From Terrimesophilobacter sp964651535 (GTDB lineage: Bacteria; Actinomycetota; Actinomycetes; Actinomycetales; Microbacteriaceae): a stretch of 64,000 nucleotides of DNA. This document shows positions 1 to 7,469 of this stretch, piece after piece (the stretch's first letter is position 1; each line of letters opens with the position of its first letter). The notes below the pieces were generated by a model. The model searched no databases. It was not told the DNA's origin and worked only from the letters and a program-made list of their open reading frames with translations. The position numbers were made by a program, and so were the translations under genes. The DNA lies in NCBI GenBank assembly GCA_964651535.1, contig CAZYYE010000001.1, positions 744,001 through 808,000 of the forward strand, in the 5' to 3' direction.

Positions 1-915
1 GTCGCTCGGACGAACCTTGGCCGTGACCGCCGTGTCGTGATTGCGGGGCACCTCGACACCGTTCCCGTGAACGGCAACCTCCCGTGCCGATTCGAGGGGC
101 ATGAACTCATCGGACGGGGCACCGTCGACATGAAGGCGGGCGTTGCCGTTCAGCTGAAGCTCGCGGCCGAACTTGCCGAACCGAACGTCGACGTCACCTG
201 GATCTGGTACGACCACGAGGAAGTGGCCGATGAACTGAACGGGCTCGGCAGACTTGCCAGAAACCGCCCCGAGTTTCTCCACGGCGACTTCGCGATCCTC
301 GGCGAACCCACCAACGCTCAAATCGAGGGCGGGTGCAACGGCACTCTCCGCATCGATGTGATCACGAGGGGGATCCGCGCGCACTCCGCGCGCGCCTGGG
401 TCGGTCGCAACGCCATTCACGCGGCGGCACCCATCCTGTCGACGCTCGCCGCGTACGAGCCTCGAAGCGTCGAAGTGGAGGGGCTCGAGTACCGGGAGTC
501 GCTCAACGCGGTTCACGTGGCCGGCGGCGTGGCCAGCAACGTGATTCCGGATGCGTGCACCGTCACGATCAACTATCGTTTCGCTCCCAGCCGCAGCGGC
601 AAGGAAGCCATCGAACACGTCACGAGCCTGTTCGCGGACCGGGACGATCTCACGTTCGAGGTCACCGATCTTGCCGAAGGCGCACGCCCCGGACTCGACG
701 CGCCGCTCGCGAGGGCATTCATGCAGGCCGTGGGCGGCGAAGCATTCCCGAAGTACGGCTGGACCGATGTCGCCCGATTCTCCGCCCTCGGCATCCCTGC
801 GGTCAATTACGGCCCGGGCGACCCACTGCGCGCGCACACGGATGACGAACGCGTCGACACCGCGCAGATCACCGAATGCGAGCGGGGACTGCGAGCGTGG
901 CTGACGACGGCGTGA
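1..915 (+). CDS. dapE: Succinyl-diaminopimelate desuccinylase (M20 family), 5' end missing
   Basis: The reading frame is open from base 1, so the gene starts before the window and 304 codons are visible. It is a zinc M20 peptidase-fold amidohydrolase. The metal and catalytic motifs appear in order: GHLDTVP near codon 15, the bridging Asp in GTVDMKAG, the catalytic Glu in DHEEVADELNG, LGEPTN, and the C-terminal ligand His in RAHTDDER. Actinobacterial DapE has this set and removes succinate from N-succinyl-LL-diaminopimelate in lysine and peptidoglycan-precursor synthesis. Other M20 enzymes cannot be excluded without the first 50-60 residues. Its TGA overlaps the likely GTG of the next gene. 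Confidence 0.85.
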   Translation, partial: VARTNLGRDRRVVIAGHLDTVPVNGNLPCRFEGHELIGRGTVDMKAGVAVQLKLAAELAEPNVDVTWIWYDHEEVADELNGLGRLARNRPEFLHGDFAILGEPTNAQIEGGCNGTLRIDVITRGIRAHSARAWVGRNAIHAAAPILSTLAAYEPRSVEVEGLEYRESLNAVHVAGGVASNVIPDACTVTINYRFAPSRSGKEAIEHVTSLFADRDDLTFEVTDLAEGARPGLDAPLARAFMQAVGGEAFPKYGWTDVARFSALGIPAVNYGPGDPLRAHTDDERVDTAQITECERGLRAWLTTA

Positions 916-2159
916 ACGAGCACGTTCCGCGACGGAGCGCGCCCCACCAGCCCAGCCTCGCCCGCCAGCCGCTGCGCCGAATCGTGCTGATCCGCTACCG
1001 CATGACGCCGTGGTGGGTCCGGGTCACGGTGGTGTGGGCGCTGTCGCGCATCGTCACCACGGGCATCCTGCTGTGGTTCGCGGCACGGCAGCCCGCGAAC
1101 GCCTGGACGGGGGCGCACCCCGACTATGTGTCGTTCGCTCAACTGTGGGACAGCACTTGGTACCACGTCGTCGCAGCGTCGGCGTATCCCTCTGTCCTTC
1201 CCGTGGATGAGAGCGGCCACGTCGGGGAAAACGCGTGGGCGTTCATGCCCGGATATCCTTTGCTCGTTCGCGGGCTCATGGTCATCACGGGCTTGCCCTG
1301 GGCGCCGCTTTCGGTGTTCGTGTCCTTCGCGTTCTCGCTCGCCGCCGCGCTCATGGTGTACCGGCTCATGAGGCTCGTCCTCCCCGGCGGGACGGCGCTG
1401 TTCGCGGTCGTGATCTTCTGCTTCGCGCCGTTGTCTCCCATACTGCAGGTTTCCTACGCGGAGTCCATGCACGTGTTCCTGCTCGCGCTCGCGCTCTTCC
1501 TCCTTGTGCAGCGCCGCTACGTCGTGCTCATTCCGGTCATCGCAGTGATGGCACTCACGCGGCCGAGCGGCCTCGCGTTCGCGCTCGCCCTCGCTGTCCA
1601 CGCGATTCACCGGTTCCTCACTCGCACGAGAGACCCGTTTCCGCTGTGGGAGAGAATCCTGCTCGTCGGAGTCACGGTGTTCAGCGGTCTCATGGGACTC
1701 GCGTGGCCGTTTCTGGCCTGGATGGCCACGGGGTCGATTTCCGCGTACACCGATACGGAGCTCGCCTGGCGCGCCCCGTACCTGGGCTATCACGACCTTG
1801 TCCCCTTCACGCCATGGATTCAGGGCGCCGGGTTCTGGATGCCGGGGCCGCTCGGAATCGTCGTCCTCATCATCGTCGTCGCCGGATTCTTCGCGTTCCT
1901 GTTCACCCCCTGGGTCCGGCGCATCGGCGTGACGCTGCGGATCTGGGTTGCCAGCTACGCACTGTACCTGCTCGCGGTGTTCTTCCCCCAGTCGAGCACG
2001 TTCCGGCTCCTCGTCCCGCTTTTCCCGCTCGCCGGCGCGCTCGCAGTGCCTCGATCGCGCATCTACCGGGTTCTTCTCGTCGTCGTGCTCATCGCCGGCC
2101 AATGGGTCTGGTGTTACCTCGCCTGGTGGATTGATGGCTTCGATTGGACGCCGCCGTGA
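912..2159 (+). CDS. GT-C fold membrane mannosyltransferase-like protein (PIG-V type)
   Basis: A polytopic membrane protein of about 415 residues. After a short basic N terminus it has many hydrophobic segments. A first extracytoplasmic loop carries QLWDSTWYHVVA and later FMPGYPLL, which resembles the Asp-containing loop of PIG-V/PIG-M and other polyprenyl-phosphate mannosyltransferases. The likely role is transfer of a sugar from a lipid carrier on the outer membrane face; donor and acceptor are unknown. The chosen GTG start at 912 overlaps the dapE stop as GTGA; in-frame ATG 876, GTG 897 and ATG 1002 are alternatives. Confidence 0.65.
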   Translation: MNEHVPRRSAPHQPSLARQPLRRIVLIRYRMTPWWVRVTVVWALSRIVTTGILLWFAARQPANAWTGAHPDYVSFAQLWDSTWYHVVAASAYPSVLPVDESGHVGENAWAFMPGYPLLVRGLMVITGLPWAPLSVFVSFAFSLAAALMVYRLMRLVLPGGTALFAVVIFCFAPLSPILQVSYAESMHVFLLALALFLLVQRRYVVLIPVIAVMALTRPSGLAFALALAVHAIHRFLTRTRDPFPLWERILLVGVTVFSGLMGLAWPFLAWMATGSISAYTDTELAWRAPYLGYHDLVPFTPWIQGAGFWMPGPLGIVVLIIVVAGFFAFLFTPWVRRIGVTLRIWVASYALYLLAVFFPQSSTFRLLVPLFPLAGALAVPRSRIYRVLLVVVLIAGQWVWCYLAWWIDGFDWTPP

Positions 2160-2191
2160 CCGCTTGGTTTTCTGGTGTCGGACAAATGCGG

Positions 2192-2197
2192 GATAAT
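2192..2197 (+). promoter_or_regulatory. Candidate -10 box (GATAAT) for the DUF3117 gene
   Basis: GATAAT lies in a short A/T-richer stretch about 30 bases before the ATG at 2228, and a GAAAGGGG ribosome-binding site sits between. No convincing -35 box is visible. Confidence 0.4.
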
Positions 2198-2227
2198 GGA
2201 GGAAGATTCCACGAAAGGGGACCACTC

Positions 2228-2404
2228 ATGGCAGCCATGAAGCCGAGGACCGGGGACGGGCCAATGGAGGCTGTGAAGGAGGGTCGCCTCATCATCGTGC
2301 GTGTTCCGCTCGAAGGCGGGGGACGGCTCGTCGTTTCCGTCAATGATGCAGAGGCGAAGGAACTTCACGAGGTGCTCGGCGGAGTCGTCGCGGCCATCAA
2401 GTAA
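2228..2404 (+). CDS. Small conserved actinobacterial protein, DUF3117
   Basis: A 58-residue protein starting MAAMKPRTGDGPMEAVKEGR and continuing with a VPLEGGGRLVVSV core and an amphipathic end. This matches the DUF3117 family, which is almost confined to actinobacteria and has no established biochemical role. The start is fixed by GAAAGGGG placed 7 bases before ATG 2228. It stands alone between the mannosyltransferase-like gene and a convergent NUDIX gene. Confidence is high for the family and nil for function. Confidence 0.85.
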   Translation: MAAMKPRTGDGPMEAVKEGRLIIVRVPLEGGGRLVVSVNDAEAKELHEVLGGVVAAIK

Positions 2405-2445
2405 CTGACCTGCCCGAGCGCCGCGAGCCGTTCCAGGCGCGCGGC

Positions 2446-2904
2446 TCAAAACCCGTAACTGACCACGGGGTCGAGCGTACCGGCGTGCATCCGTTCGAGC
2501 ACGAGCAACTCGTGAGGAACGACCGGGTGCGGGAGCGCGTCGAGCGAGAACCAGCCGAGGTCTGCGGACTTGTGCGTCTCGATACGTCGTGGTTCGCCAT
2601 CCCACGACCAGCACTCGAAGAAGAAGTCGACGCGCTCGTCGACCGCTGCGTGGCCCGGAGCGGTGCGGTGCATTGCCGTCAACGGACGAAGGTCGTCCGA
2701 CGTGATGTCGAGGCCCAACTCTTCGTTCGCTTCCCGACGTGCGGCGTCGAACACGGACTCGTACTGCTCGACGTGCCCGGCCGCTGCGGCCGCCCAATGC
2801 CCGTCCATGAACCCGGTGCCAACTCGAAGCTGCAGCAGCACGTCCTCGCCCTTGCGAAAGAACACGTATGCCGCGGGCACGACACGGAAGCGATCCGCGC
2901 TCAC
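2446..2904 (-). CDS. NUDIX hydrolase
   Basis: A 152-residue protein with a complete NUDIX box, G-x5-E-x7-R-E-x2-E-E-x-G-x, seen in GHVEQYESVF followed by ARREANEELGL at about residues 43-65. Such enzymes hydrolyse nucleoside diphosphates linked to another group and need Mg2+ bound by the REx2EE glutamates. The substrate cannot be read from sequence. The GTG start overlaps the stop of the upstream O-methyltransferase gene as GTGA, so the two are probably co-transcribed and translationally coupled. Confidence 0.85.
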   Translation of the reverse strand: MSADRFRVVPAAYVFFRKGEDVLLQLRVGTGFMDGHWAAAAAGHVEQYESVFDAARREANEELGLDITSDDLRPLTAMHRTAPGHAAVDERVDFFFECWSWDGEPRRIETHKSADLGWFSLDALPHPVVPHELLVLERMHAGTLDPVVSYGF

Positions 2905-3533
2905 TGCTCGACGCTCGTGAGCTGGAGCAATCCGTCACCGACCGGCGACAGTGCGCTGATCACGGCGTCGGATGCCGACAACTCGCGCAAGAGGCTGCGG
3001 TATCCAGCGACAACGTCATCGCGGTAGGCCGGATCGGCGACGCGACCGTGCCACAAAGCGTGAGCGACGACAACGGTTCCACCACTCCGCACGAGCCGGA
3101 GCCCGTGCTCCACATACTCGATCACCGACTGAGGGTCCGCATCGATGAGGACGACGTCGTACGCGTGCTCATTCATGCGCGGAAGCACATCCCGAGCGCG
3201 ACCCGTGATGAGGCGGAACCGGTTTGCCGGGTGACCCGCCTCGAGGAACGAGTCGCGCGCGTGCTGCTGGTGGTCCGCCTCGATATCGATGGAAGTGAGC
3301 GTCGCCTGCGGAGCGCCTTCGAGCATCCACAGACCGCTCACGCCGGCGCCCGTGCCCACTTCGATGATGTTCGTGGCGACGGTCGTCGCGGTGAGGATGG
3401 CGAGTTGCGCTCCCATGGCCGGCGTGATCGCCTCCACGCCGATTTCGAGCGAACGGGCGCGCGCACGCGCAATGTCCTCGGGTTCGACCACGAAGTCCTC
3501 CGCGAACTTCCAGTCCATTTCTTTTCCAGCCAC
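2901..3533 (-). CDS. Class I SAM-dependent O-methyltransferase
   Basis: A Rossmann-fold methyltransferase of about 210 residues. The SAM-binding motif is IIEVGTGAGVSGLWML, followed by the acidic strand-2 end TSIDIEAD and motif IV VVLIDADP, as in catechol/caffeoyl-CoA O-methyltransferase relatives. I prefer GTG 3533, which has GAGGAG eight bases upstream. The longer GTG at 3551 lies only three bases from a TAGAGT -10 box, so it would sit at or before the transcription start. It is divergent from tatB, as is the related mycobacterial gene next to sigE, and the substrate is unknown. Confidence 0.8.
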   Translation of the reverse strand: MAGKEMDWKFAEDFVVEPEDIARARARSLEIGVEAITPAMGAQLAILTATTVATNIIEVGTGAGVSGLWMLEGAPQATLTSIDIEADHQQHARDSFLEAGHPANRFRLITGRARDVLPRMNEHAYDVVLIDADPQSVIEYVEHGLRLVRSGGTVVVAHALWHGRVADPAYRDDVVAGYRSLLRELSASDAVISALSPVGDGLLQLTSVEQ

Positions 3534-3554
3534 GTGTTGCTCCTCGCTCACACA

Positions 3555-3560
3555 ACTCTA
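3555..3560 (-). promoter_or_regulatory. -10 box (TAGAGT) for the O-methyltransferase/NUDIX operon
   Basis: On the minus strand TAGAGT lies 22 bases before GTG 3533. Transcription would begin near 3548, which leaves room for the GAGGAG ribosome-binding site. It is about 25 bases from the divergent tatB -10 box. Confidence 0.45.
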
Positions 3561-3584
3561 GAGCGAATGCCCGCCGGGAACGGT

Positions 3585-3590
3585 TAGTCT
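3585..3590 (+). promoter_or_regulatory. -10 box (TAGTCT), leaderless promoter of tatB
   Basis: TAGTCT is separated by exactly six bases from the GTG start at 3597, so the expected transcription start coincides with the start codon. No Shine-Dalgarno sequence is present. Confidence 0.55.
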
Positions 3591-3596
3591 GAACTC

Positions 3597-3956
3597 GTGT
3601 TCGGGTTGACGTTCGAGAAGCTCCTGTTGATCGGGATACTGGCGGTGTTCCTGCTCGGGCCCGAACGGTTGCCCTACTATGCCTCGCAACTTGCCCGCCT
3701 CGTGAAGAGCCTCAAGAAGATGGCGGATGGCGCGAAAGACCGCATGCGCGAGGAGATGGGGCCGGACTTCGACGAGGTCGACTGGAAGAAACTCGACCCC
3801 CGGCAGTACGACCCCCGCCGCATCATCCGGGAAGCGCTCGTGGACGATGTCGTCGTCACGAGCGCGCCACCTGTCGGCGAATCCGCGTATCTGAGGCGAA
3901 AGCGCCGCCTCGAAGAAGAAGGCAAGCGGGCGCCGTTCGACGCCGAAGCCACCTAG
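3597..3956 (+). CDS. tatB: Twin-arginine translocase subunit TatB
   Basis: A 119-residue protein with one N-terminal hydrophobic helix (LLLIGILAVFLLGPERLPYY), the Gly-Pro hinge and invariant Glu after it, and then a long amphipathic charged helix with KSLKKMADGAKDRMREEMG. The length and the extended hydrophilic tail fit TatB better than TatA. TatB with TatC binds the twin-arginine signal peptide of folded export substrates. The start is a leaderless GTG. The gene ends with a 4-base convergent overlap with the DUF1697 gene. No tatA or tatC is in the window. Confidence 0.8.
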   Translation: MFGLTFEKLLLIGILAVFLLGPERLPYYASQLARLVKSLKKMADGAKDRMREEMGPDFDEVDWKKLDPRQYDPRRIIREALVDDVVVTSAPPVGESAYLRRKRRLEEEGKRAPFDAEAT

Positions 3957-4498
3957 CTGCGCGCGAGTTCGATGAGTGCTGAGACCGTGCGCAGGTTACG
4001 CGCGGTGCCGGCGACGCCGAGCCGTTTGAGAAGTGAATCGGTGTTGAGTGTCGCCTTTCCCATCCCTGCGACAAACCGAAGGTGCAGGTCCGTGCCGTGG
4101 AGTGCCCATTCGTCGCCACCGACCGCGAGCTGCTTCGCCCGCTCGACGCCCGCCCAGTCTGGCGCTGCAGCGAGGAACGCGACGTATGACCACTTCGGAT
4201 CCGCGACGGCGAACGGATGCTCGGCGAGCGAGGACTCCAGTTCGGGCAGGGTTCGGGAGATCACTTCGCGACGGAATCCGAACCGCGACTCCATTTCGCG
4301 CTCCGCCGCACGGTCGAACTCTGCCCACTCGGAAGCACTCCAGCCGTCCGGCACGTCGAGGACCGCGTTTCCGGACGCGATGTAGGTTCGCGCGCGCACT
4401 GCGCCCAGGCTCTCGAGCATCGTGCGGAACTCGGCCATCGGCAATCGCGCCGTGCCGCCGACGTTCACGGCGCGAACGAACAGGATCCGAATCGTCAT
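3953..4498 (-). CDS. DUF1697 family protein
   Basis: A 181-residue protein with the family's typical opening (RILFVRAVNVGGTARLPMAE), the middle TYIASGNAVLDV and the end TARNLRTVSALIEL. Members are widespread small soluble proteins with no established function. It starts 31 bases after the stop of the aldehyde dehydrogenase gene on the same strand, so it may be the distal gene of that transcript. Its 3' end overlaps tatB convergently by four bases. Confidence 0.75.
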   Translation of the reverse strand: MTIRILFVRAVNVGGTARLPMAEFRTMLESLGAVRARTYIASGNAVLDVPDGWSASEWAEFDRAAEREMESRFGFRREVISRTLPELESSLAEHPFAVADPKWSYVAFLAAAPDWAGVERAKQLAVGGDEWALHGTDLHLRFVAGMGKATLNTDSLLKRLGVAGTARNLRTVSALIELARS

Positions 4499-4529
4499 CG
4501 CGCTGGCGTGCCCTCCGCTCGCTCGGGGT

Positions 4530-6080
4530 TCACCGGCGGCGGATGCCCTTCAGAACCCGCAGCAAAAGCAGCATGACGCCCGCGAGTTTCGCGACATCGG
4601 CTCCCGTGCGCGGCAGCGTCATGAGGCCGGTCGCCTCCGACGTCGTGTGGGAATCCATGAACCGCAGCAGGCCCTCGGGGCCGTTGCGCCGTCCGAGGCC
4701 CGACTGTTTGATTCCGCCCATGGGCGCATCCACCGAGGAGAACGTGGCGCGATAGCCCTCGTTGATGTTGATGCTCCCTGCCTCCAGTGCTCGGGCAACC
4801 TCGCGCGCGCGGCGAGTCGACCGGGCGAACACGGATGCGTTCAGGCCGAACGGGGACGCGTTCGCGGCGAGGATGGCCTCCGCGACGCCATCCACCGGCG
4901 TGATGGCGACGACGGGTCCGAACGTTTCGTTCCCTGAACACTTCATGGCGTCCGTCACGCCGGCGAGCACCGTCGGCTCATAGAACAGGGGGCCGAGGTC
5001 GGGTCGGGATTTCCCTCCCGCGAGCACGGTCGCACCGTGCGCCACGGCATCATCCACGTGCTCCATGACGCGATCGAGCTGGCTTGGGAGCGTGAGCGAG
5101 CCGACGTCGGTCGAATAATCGAACGCCGCCCCCTGCGTGAGCGCCGCGGTGCGTGCCACGAATTCCTTCGTGAACTCGTTCGCGATCGTGCGGTCCACGT
5201 AAATGCGCTCGATCGAGACGCAGAGCTGCCCCAGGGAGGAGAAGCACGCGTATACGGCGTCGCGTGCGGCTTTCACGGGATCGACATCCGCGAGCACGAT
5301 CATCGGGTTCTTGCCTCCGAGCTCGAGCGATGCGCCGCGAAGCCCCTCGGCGGCCCGCACTCCGACTTGCGTGCCTGTGGGGGTCGAGCCGGTGAAACAA
5401 ATGAAGTCGGAGGCGTCGTTGATCGCGTTCCCGACGATGCCGCCCGGTCCCGCGACGATGGCCCACACCTCCGGCGGAAGGCCGGCGTCGATGAAGGCGC
5501 GGCGCAGGGCGAGGATGCTCAGGGCCCCCTGATCGTCCGCCTTCTGGATCACGGCATTGCCGCCGGCAAGGGCGGGCAGCACATCCATGGCGGCGAGGCT
5601 GAGCGGGTAGTTCCACGGAGTGATGACGCCGATGAGGCCCTTGGGCCGGTAACTCACGCGCGTGCGGATGACGAGCGGGATGCCGCCGCGCCGGTTTCGG
5701 GATGCGAGCGCTCGCCGCGCGGACACCGCGTAGTATCGGGCGACATTGGCCGACTGGAACACCTCTTCGAACGCCTGGCCGCGGGTCTTGCCGGTCTCGG
5801 TCTGAACTGCATCCAGCAGTAGTCCGCGGCGCTCGAGGATCAGGTCGTGCGCTTTCAACAGCACCGCCCGACGACGCCCGAACCCGGCGAGGTGCCACGC
5901 AACCTGGGCAGCGCGGGCACGCTCAGCGGCCTCCGCCACATCCTCGGCCGAGCTGTGCGGGAGATCGTGGAGCTTCTCGCCCGTGAACGGCGCGTTGACG
6001 CGCGCGTGCGCGGTGCGGGATGAGCTGAGGTCGCCGTCCAGGTCGTCGATGACGCCCTGTGGCAGGAATGTGCCGGTCAT
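4530..6080 (-). CDS. gabD2: NAD(P)-dependent succinate-semialdehyde dehydrogenase-like aldehyde dehydrogenase
   Basis: A 516-residue aldehyde dehydrogenase. ITPWNYPLSL is the cofactor-binding start, ICFTGSTPTG the dinucleotide turn, LELGGKNP holds the general-base Glu, and GQLCVSIERI holds the catalytic Cys. GPVVAIT and the C-terminal GGIKQSGLGRRNG complete the family. The overall pattern resembles the GabD2 branch that oxidises succinate semialdehyde to succinate, but specificity for other aldehydes is possible. It is divergent, with a 24-base gap, from the symporter-decarboxylase pair, so one locus may handle uptake, decarboxylation and oxidation of an amino-acid-derived compound (inference). 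Confidence 0.75.
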   Translation of the reverse strand: MTGTFLPQGVIDDLDGDLSSSRTAHARVNAPFTGEKLHDLPHSSAEDVAEAAERARAAQVAWHLAGFGRRRAVLLKAHDLILERRGLLLDAVQTETGKTRGQAFEEVFQSANVARYYAVSARRALASRNRRGGIPLVIRTRVSYRPKGLIGVITPWNYPLSLAAMDVLPALAGGNAVIQKADDQGALSILALRRAFIDAGLPPEVWAIVAGPGGIVGNAINDASDFICFTGSTPTGTQVGVRAAEGLRGASLELGGKNPMIVLADVDPVKAARDAVYACFSSLGQLCVSIERIYVDRTIANEFTKEFVARTAALTQGAAFDYSTDVGSLTLPSQLDRVMEHVDDAVAHGATVLAGGKSRPDLGPLFYEPTVLAGVTDAMKCSGNETFGPVVAITPVDGVAEAILAANASPFGLNASVFARSTRRAREVARALEAGSININEGYRATFSSVDAPMGGIKQSGLGRRNGPEGLLRFMDSHTTSEATGLMTLPRTGADVAKLAGVMLLLLRVLKGIRRR

Positions 6081-6091
6081 AATCCCAACGC

Positions 6092-6097
6092 TACACT
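6092..6097 (+). promoter_or_regulatory. -10 box (TACACT), leaderless promoter of the GPH symporter gene
   Basis: TACACT lies seven bases before the ATG at 6105, inside the 24-base space shared with the divergent dehydrogenase gene. No ribosome-binding site precedes the ATG. Confidence 0.5.
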
Positions 6098-6104
6098 CGG
6101 ATTC

Positions 6105-7469
6105 ATGACCGCAATGGAGCGCTCGAACAACGCAACCCGACTCCCTCGCCGAACAATCGTCAAATACGCGATCGGCTCGATCGGCACCGGAGGGTTCGCG
6201 ACTCTCCCTGGCCTCGTGATCCTCATCTACCTCACCGACTTCCTGGGAGTTTCAGTGTTTTTCGCTGGTGCCCTGGTCTTAGTCGCAAAAATCTGGGACG
6301 TGATTATCGATCCAGTGATTGGCAACCTCAGCGATCGAAGCCTGTCGCAGGTAGGGTCACGTCGGCCGGTCATGGTTCTGGGCGCCGTGCTTCTGCCTGT
6401 CTTCTTTATTCTGACTTTCGTTGTTCCTGTTGGAATCCCGCCACTTGTCGCTGGAATTTGGGTGCTCGTGGCTTTCGTGCTGGCTGCGACAGCGTTCAGT
6501 ATGTTCCAAGTCCCTTACATCGCTCTGCCTGCGGAGCTCACGGAAAACTATGACGAGCGCACCAGACTGCTCACCTGGCGGGTGTTTGTACTCAGCCTCG
6601 CGATTCTGCTATTCGGTGCAGGAGGGCCAGCTATCCGCGAGGCCGCAGGCGGGGACAAGTCCTTCACCGGGTATCTTGTCATGGCCGTCGTCGCAGGACT
6701 GGCCATCGGAATCGGGCTATTTGCATCCAGTTTCGTTGCGAAAAAGGCCACTGTTCCTCGGTCGGCGGGCAGGCCCGGTTCACTCAAGGACGGATATGTC
6801 GAGGGGTTCCGTGCGATACAGCGAAGTCAACCGTTTCGTGCCCTGCTTCTCACCTTCCTCCTCCAGGGCCTCGCGACGGGCGCAATGCTCGCAGGGGCGA
6901 ACTATGTAGGAAAGTATGTTCTCAAAGACGCGGATGCTGTCATCTTCCTCTTCGTCGCGCTCATAGCTCCGGCGTTGCTTTGTGCACCTCTGTGGGGAGC
7001 AATAGCGAACCGCATCGGCAAGGAACGTGCATTTGGAATCGCGAGTGTCATTTTTGGTGTTGCCGCGCTGAGCCTTGTGATTCTCATTTGGGCACCAGGA
7101 ATCTGGGTATACATTCCCGTCGCGTTTGCCGGTGCTGCCTACGCGGGAATGCAGTCGCTGCCAATGGCTATGCTTCCTGACGTAATTTCCGATGACGCCG
7201 TGAAGCATGGGGACGGTCAGGCTGGAGTGTTTGGCGGTGTTTGGACAGCTGGAGAAACGACAGGAATGACACTCGGTGCAACTGCCTTCGCCATGTTGCT
7301 CGGGTTCGCGGGCTTTATCGAGTCCGCAGCACCGGTTGTAGTCGAGCAGCCACCGTCGGCAATTGCGGGTATAGCGATCGCGTTCAGCGTCCTGCCGGCC
7401 GCCATGATCGGGCTGAGCCTACTGTCGCTGGCTCGCTACCGTCTCAGGAAGGGCACGATCGGCCGATGA
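6105..7469 (+). CDS. GPH-family cation symporter (MelB-like MFS)
   Basis: A 454-residue protein with about twelve hydrophobic segments. The segment KIWDVIIDPVIGNLSDRS is the glycoside-pentoside-hexuronide signature; the two Asp residues in DxxxDP match the coupling-cation site of MelB. GSRRPVM follows as the cytoplasmic loop. Substrates of this family are usually sugars or glycosides, but an amino acid or amine is possible given the linked decarboxylase. The gene uses visibly more A- and T-ending codons than its neighbours, which may mark recent acquisition. Its stop overlaps the decarboxylase ATG (ATGA). Confidence 0.75.
   Translation: MTAMERSNNATRLPRRTIVKYAIGSIGTGGFATLPGLVILIYLTDFLGVSVFFAGALVLVAKIWDVIIDPVIGNLSDRSLSQVGSRRPVMVLGAVLLPVFFILTFVVPVGIPPLVAGIWVLVAFVLAATAFSMFQVPYIALPAELTENYDERTRLLTWRVFVLSLAILLFGAGGPAIREAAGGDKSFTGYLVMAVVAGLAIGIGLFASSFVAKKATVPRSAGRPGSLKDGYVEGFRAIQRSQPFRALLLTFLLQGLATGAMLAGANYVGKYVLKDADAVIFLFVALIAPALLCAPLWGAIANRIGKERAFGIASVIFGVAALSLVILIWAPGIWVYIPVAFAGAAYAGMQSLPMAMLPDVISDDAVKHGDGQAGVFGGVWTAGETTGMTLGATAFAMLLGFAGFIESAAPVVVEQPPSAIAGIAIAFSVLPAAMIGLSLLSLARYRLRKGTIGR

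Noticed and set aside
807..2225. 472-codon open frame on the minus strand opposite the membrane protein gene
   Set aside because: It is charged and repetitive (many RE/ER/HH pairs) and covers a plus-strand membrane protein with clear helices and GT-C motifs.
3534..3551. GTG 3551 as the start of the O-methyltransferase
   Set aside because: It lies three bases from a TAGAGT -10 box, so it would be at or upstream of the transcription start. GTG 3533 has a GAGGAG site.
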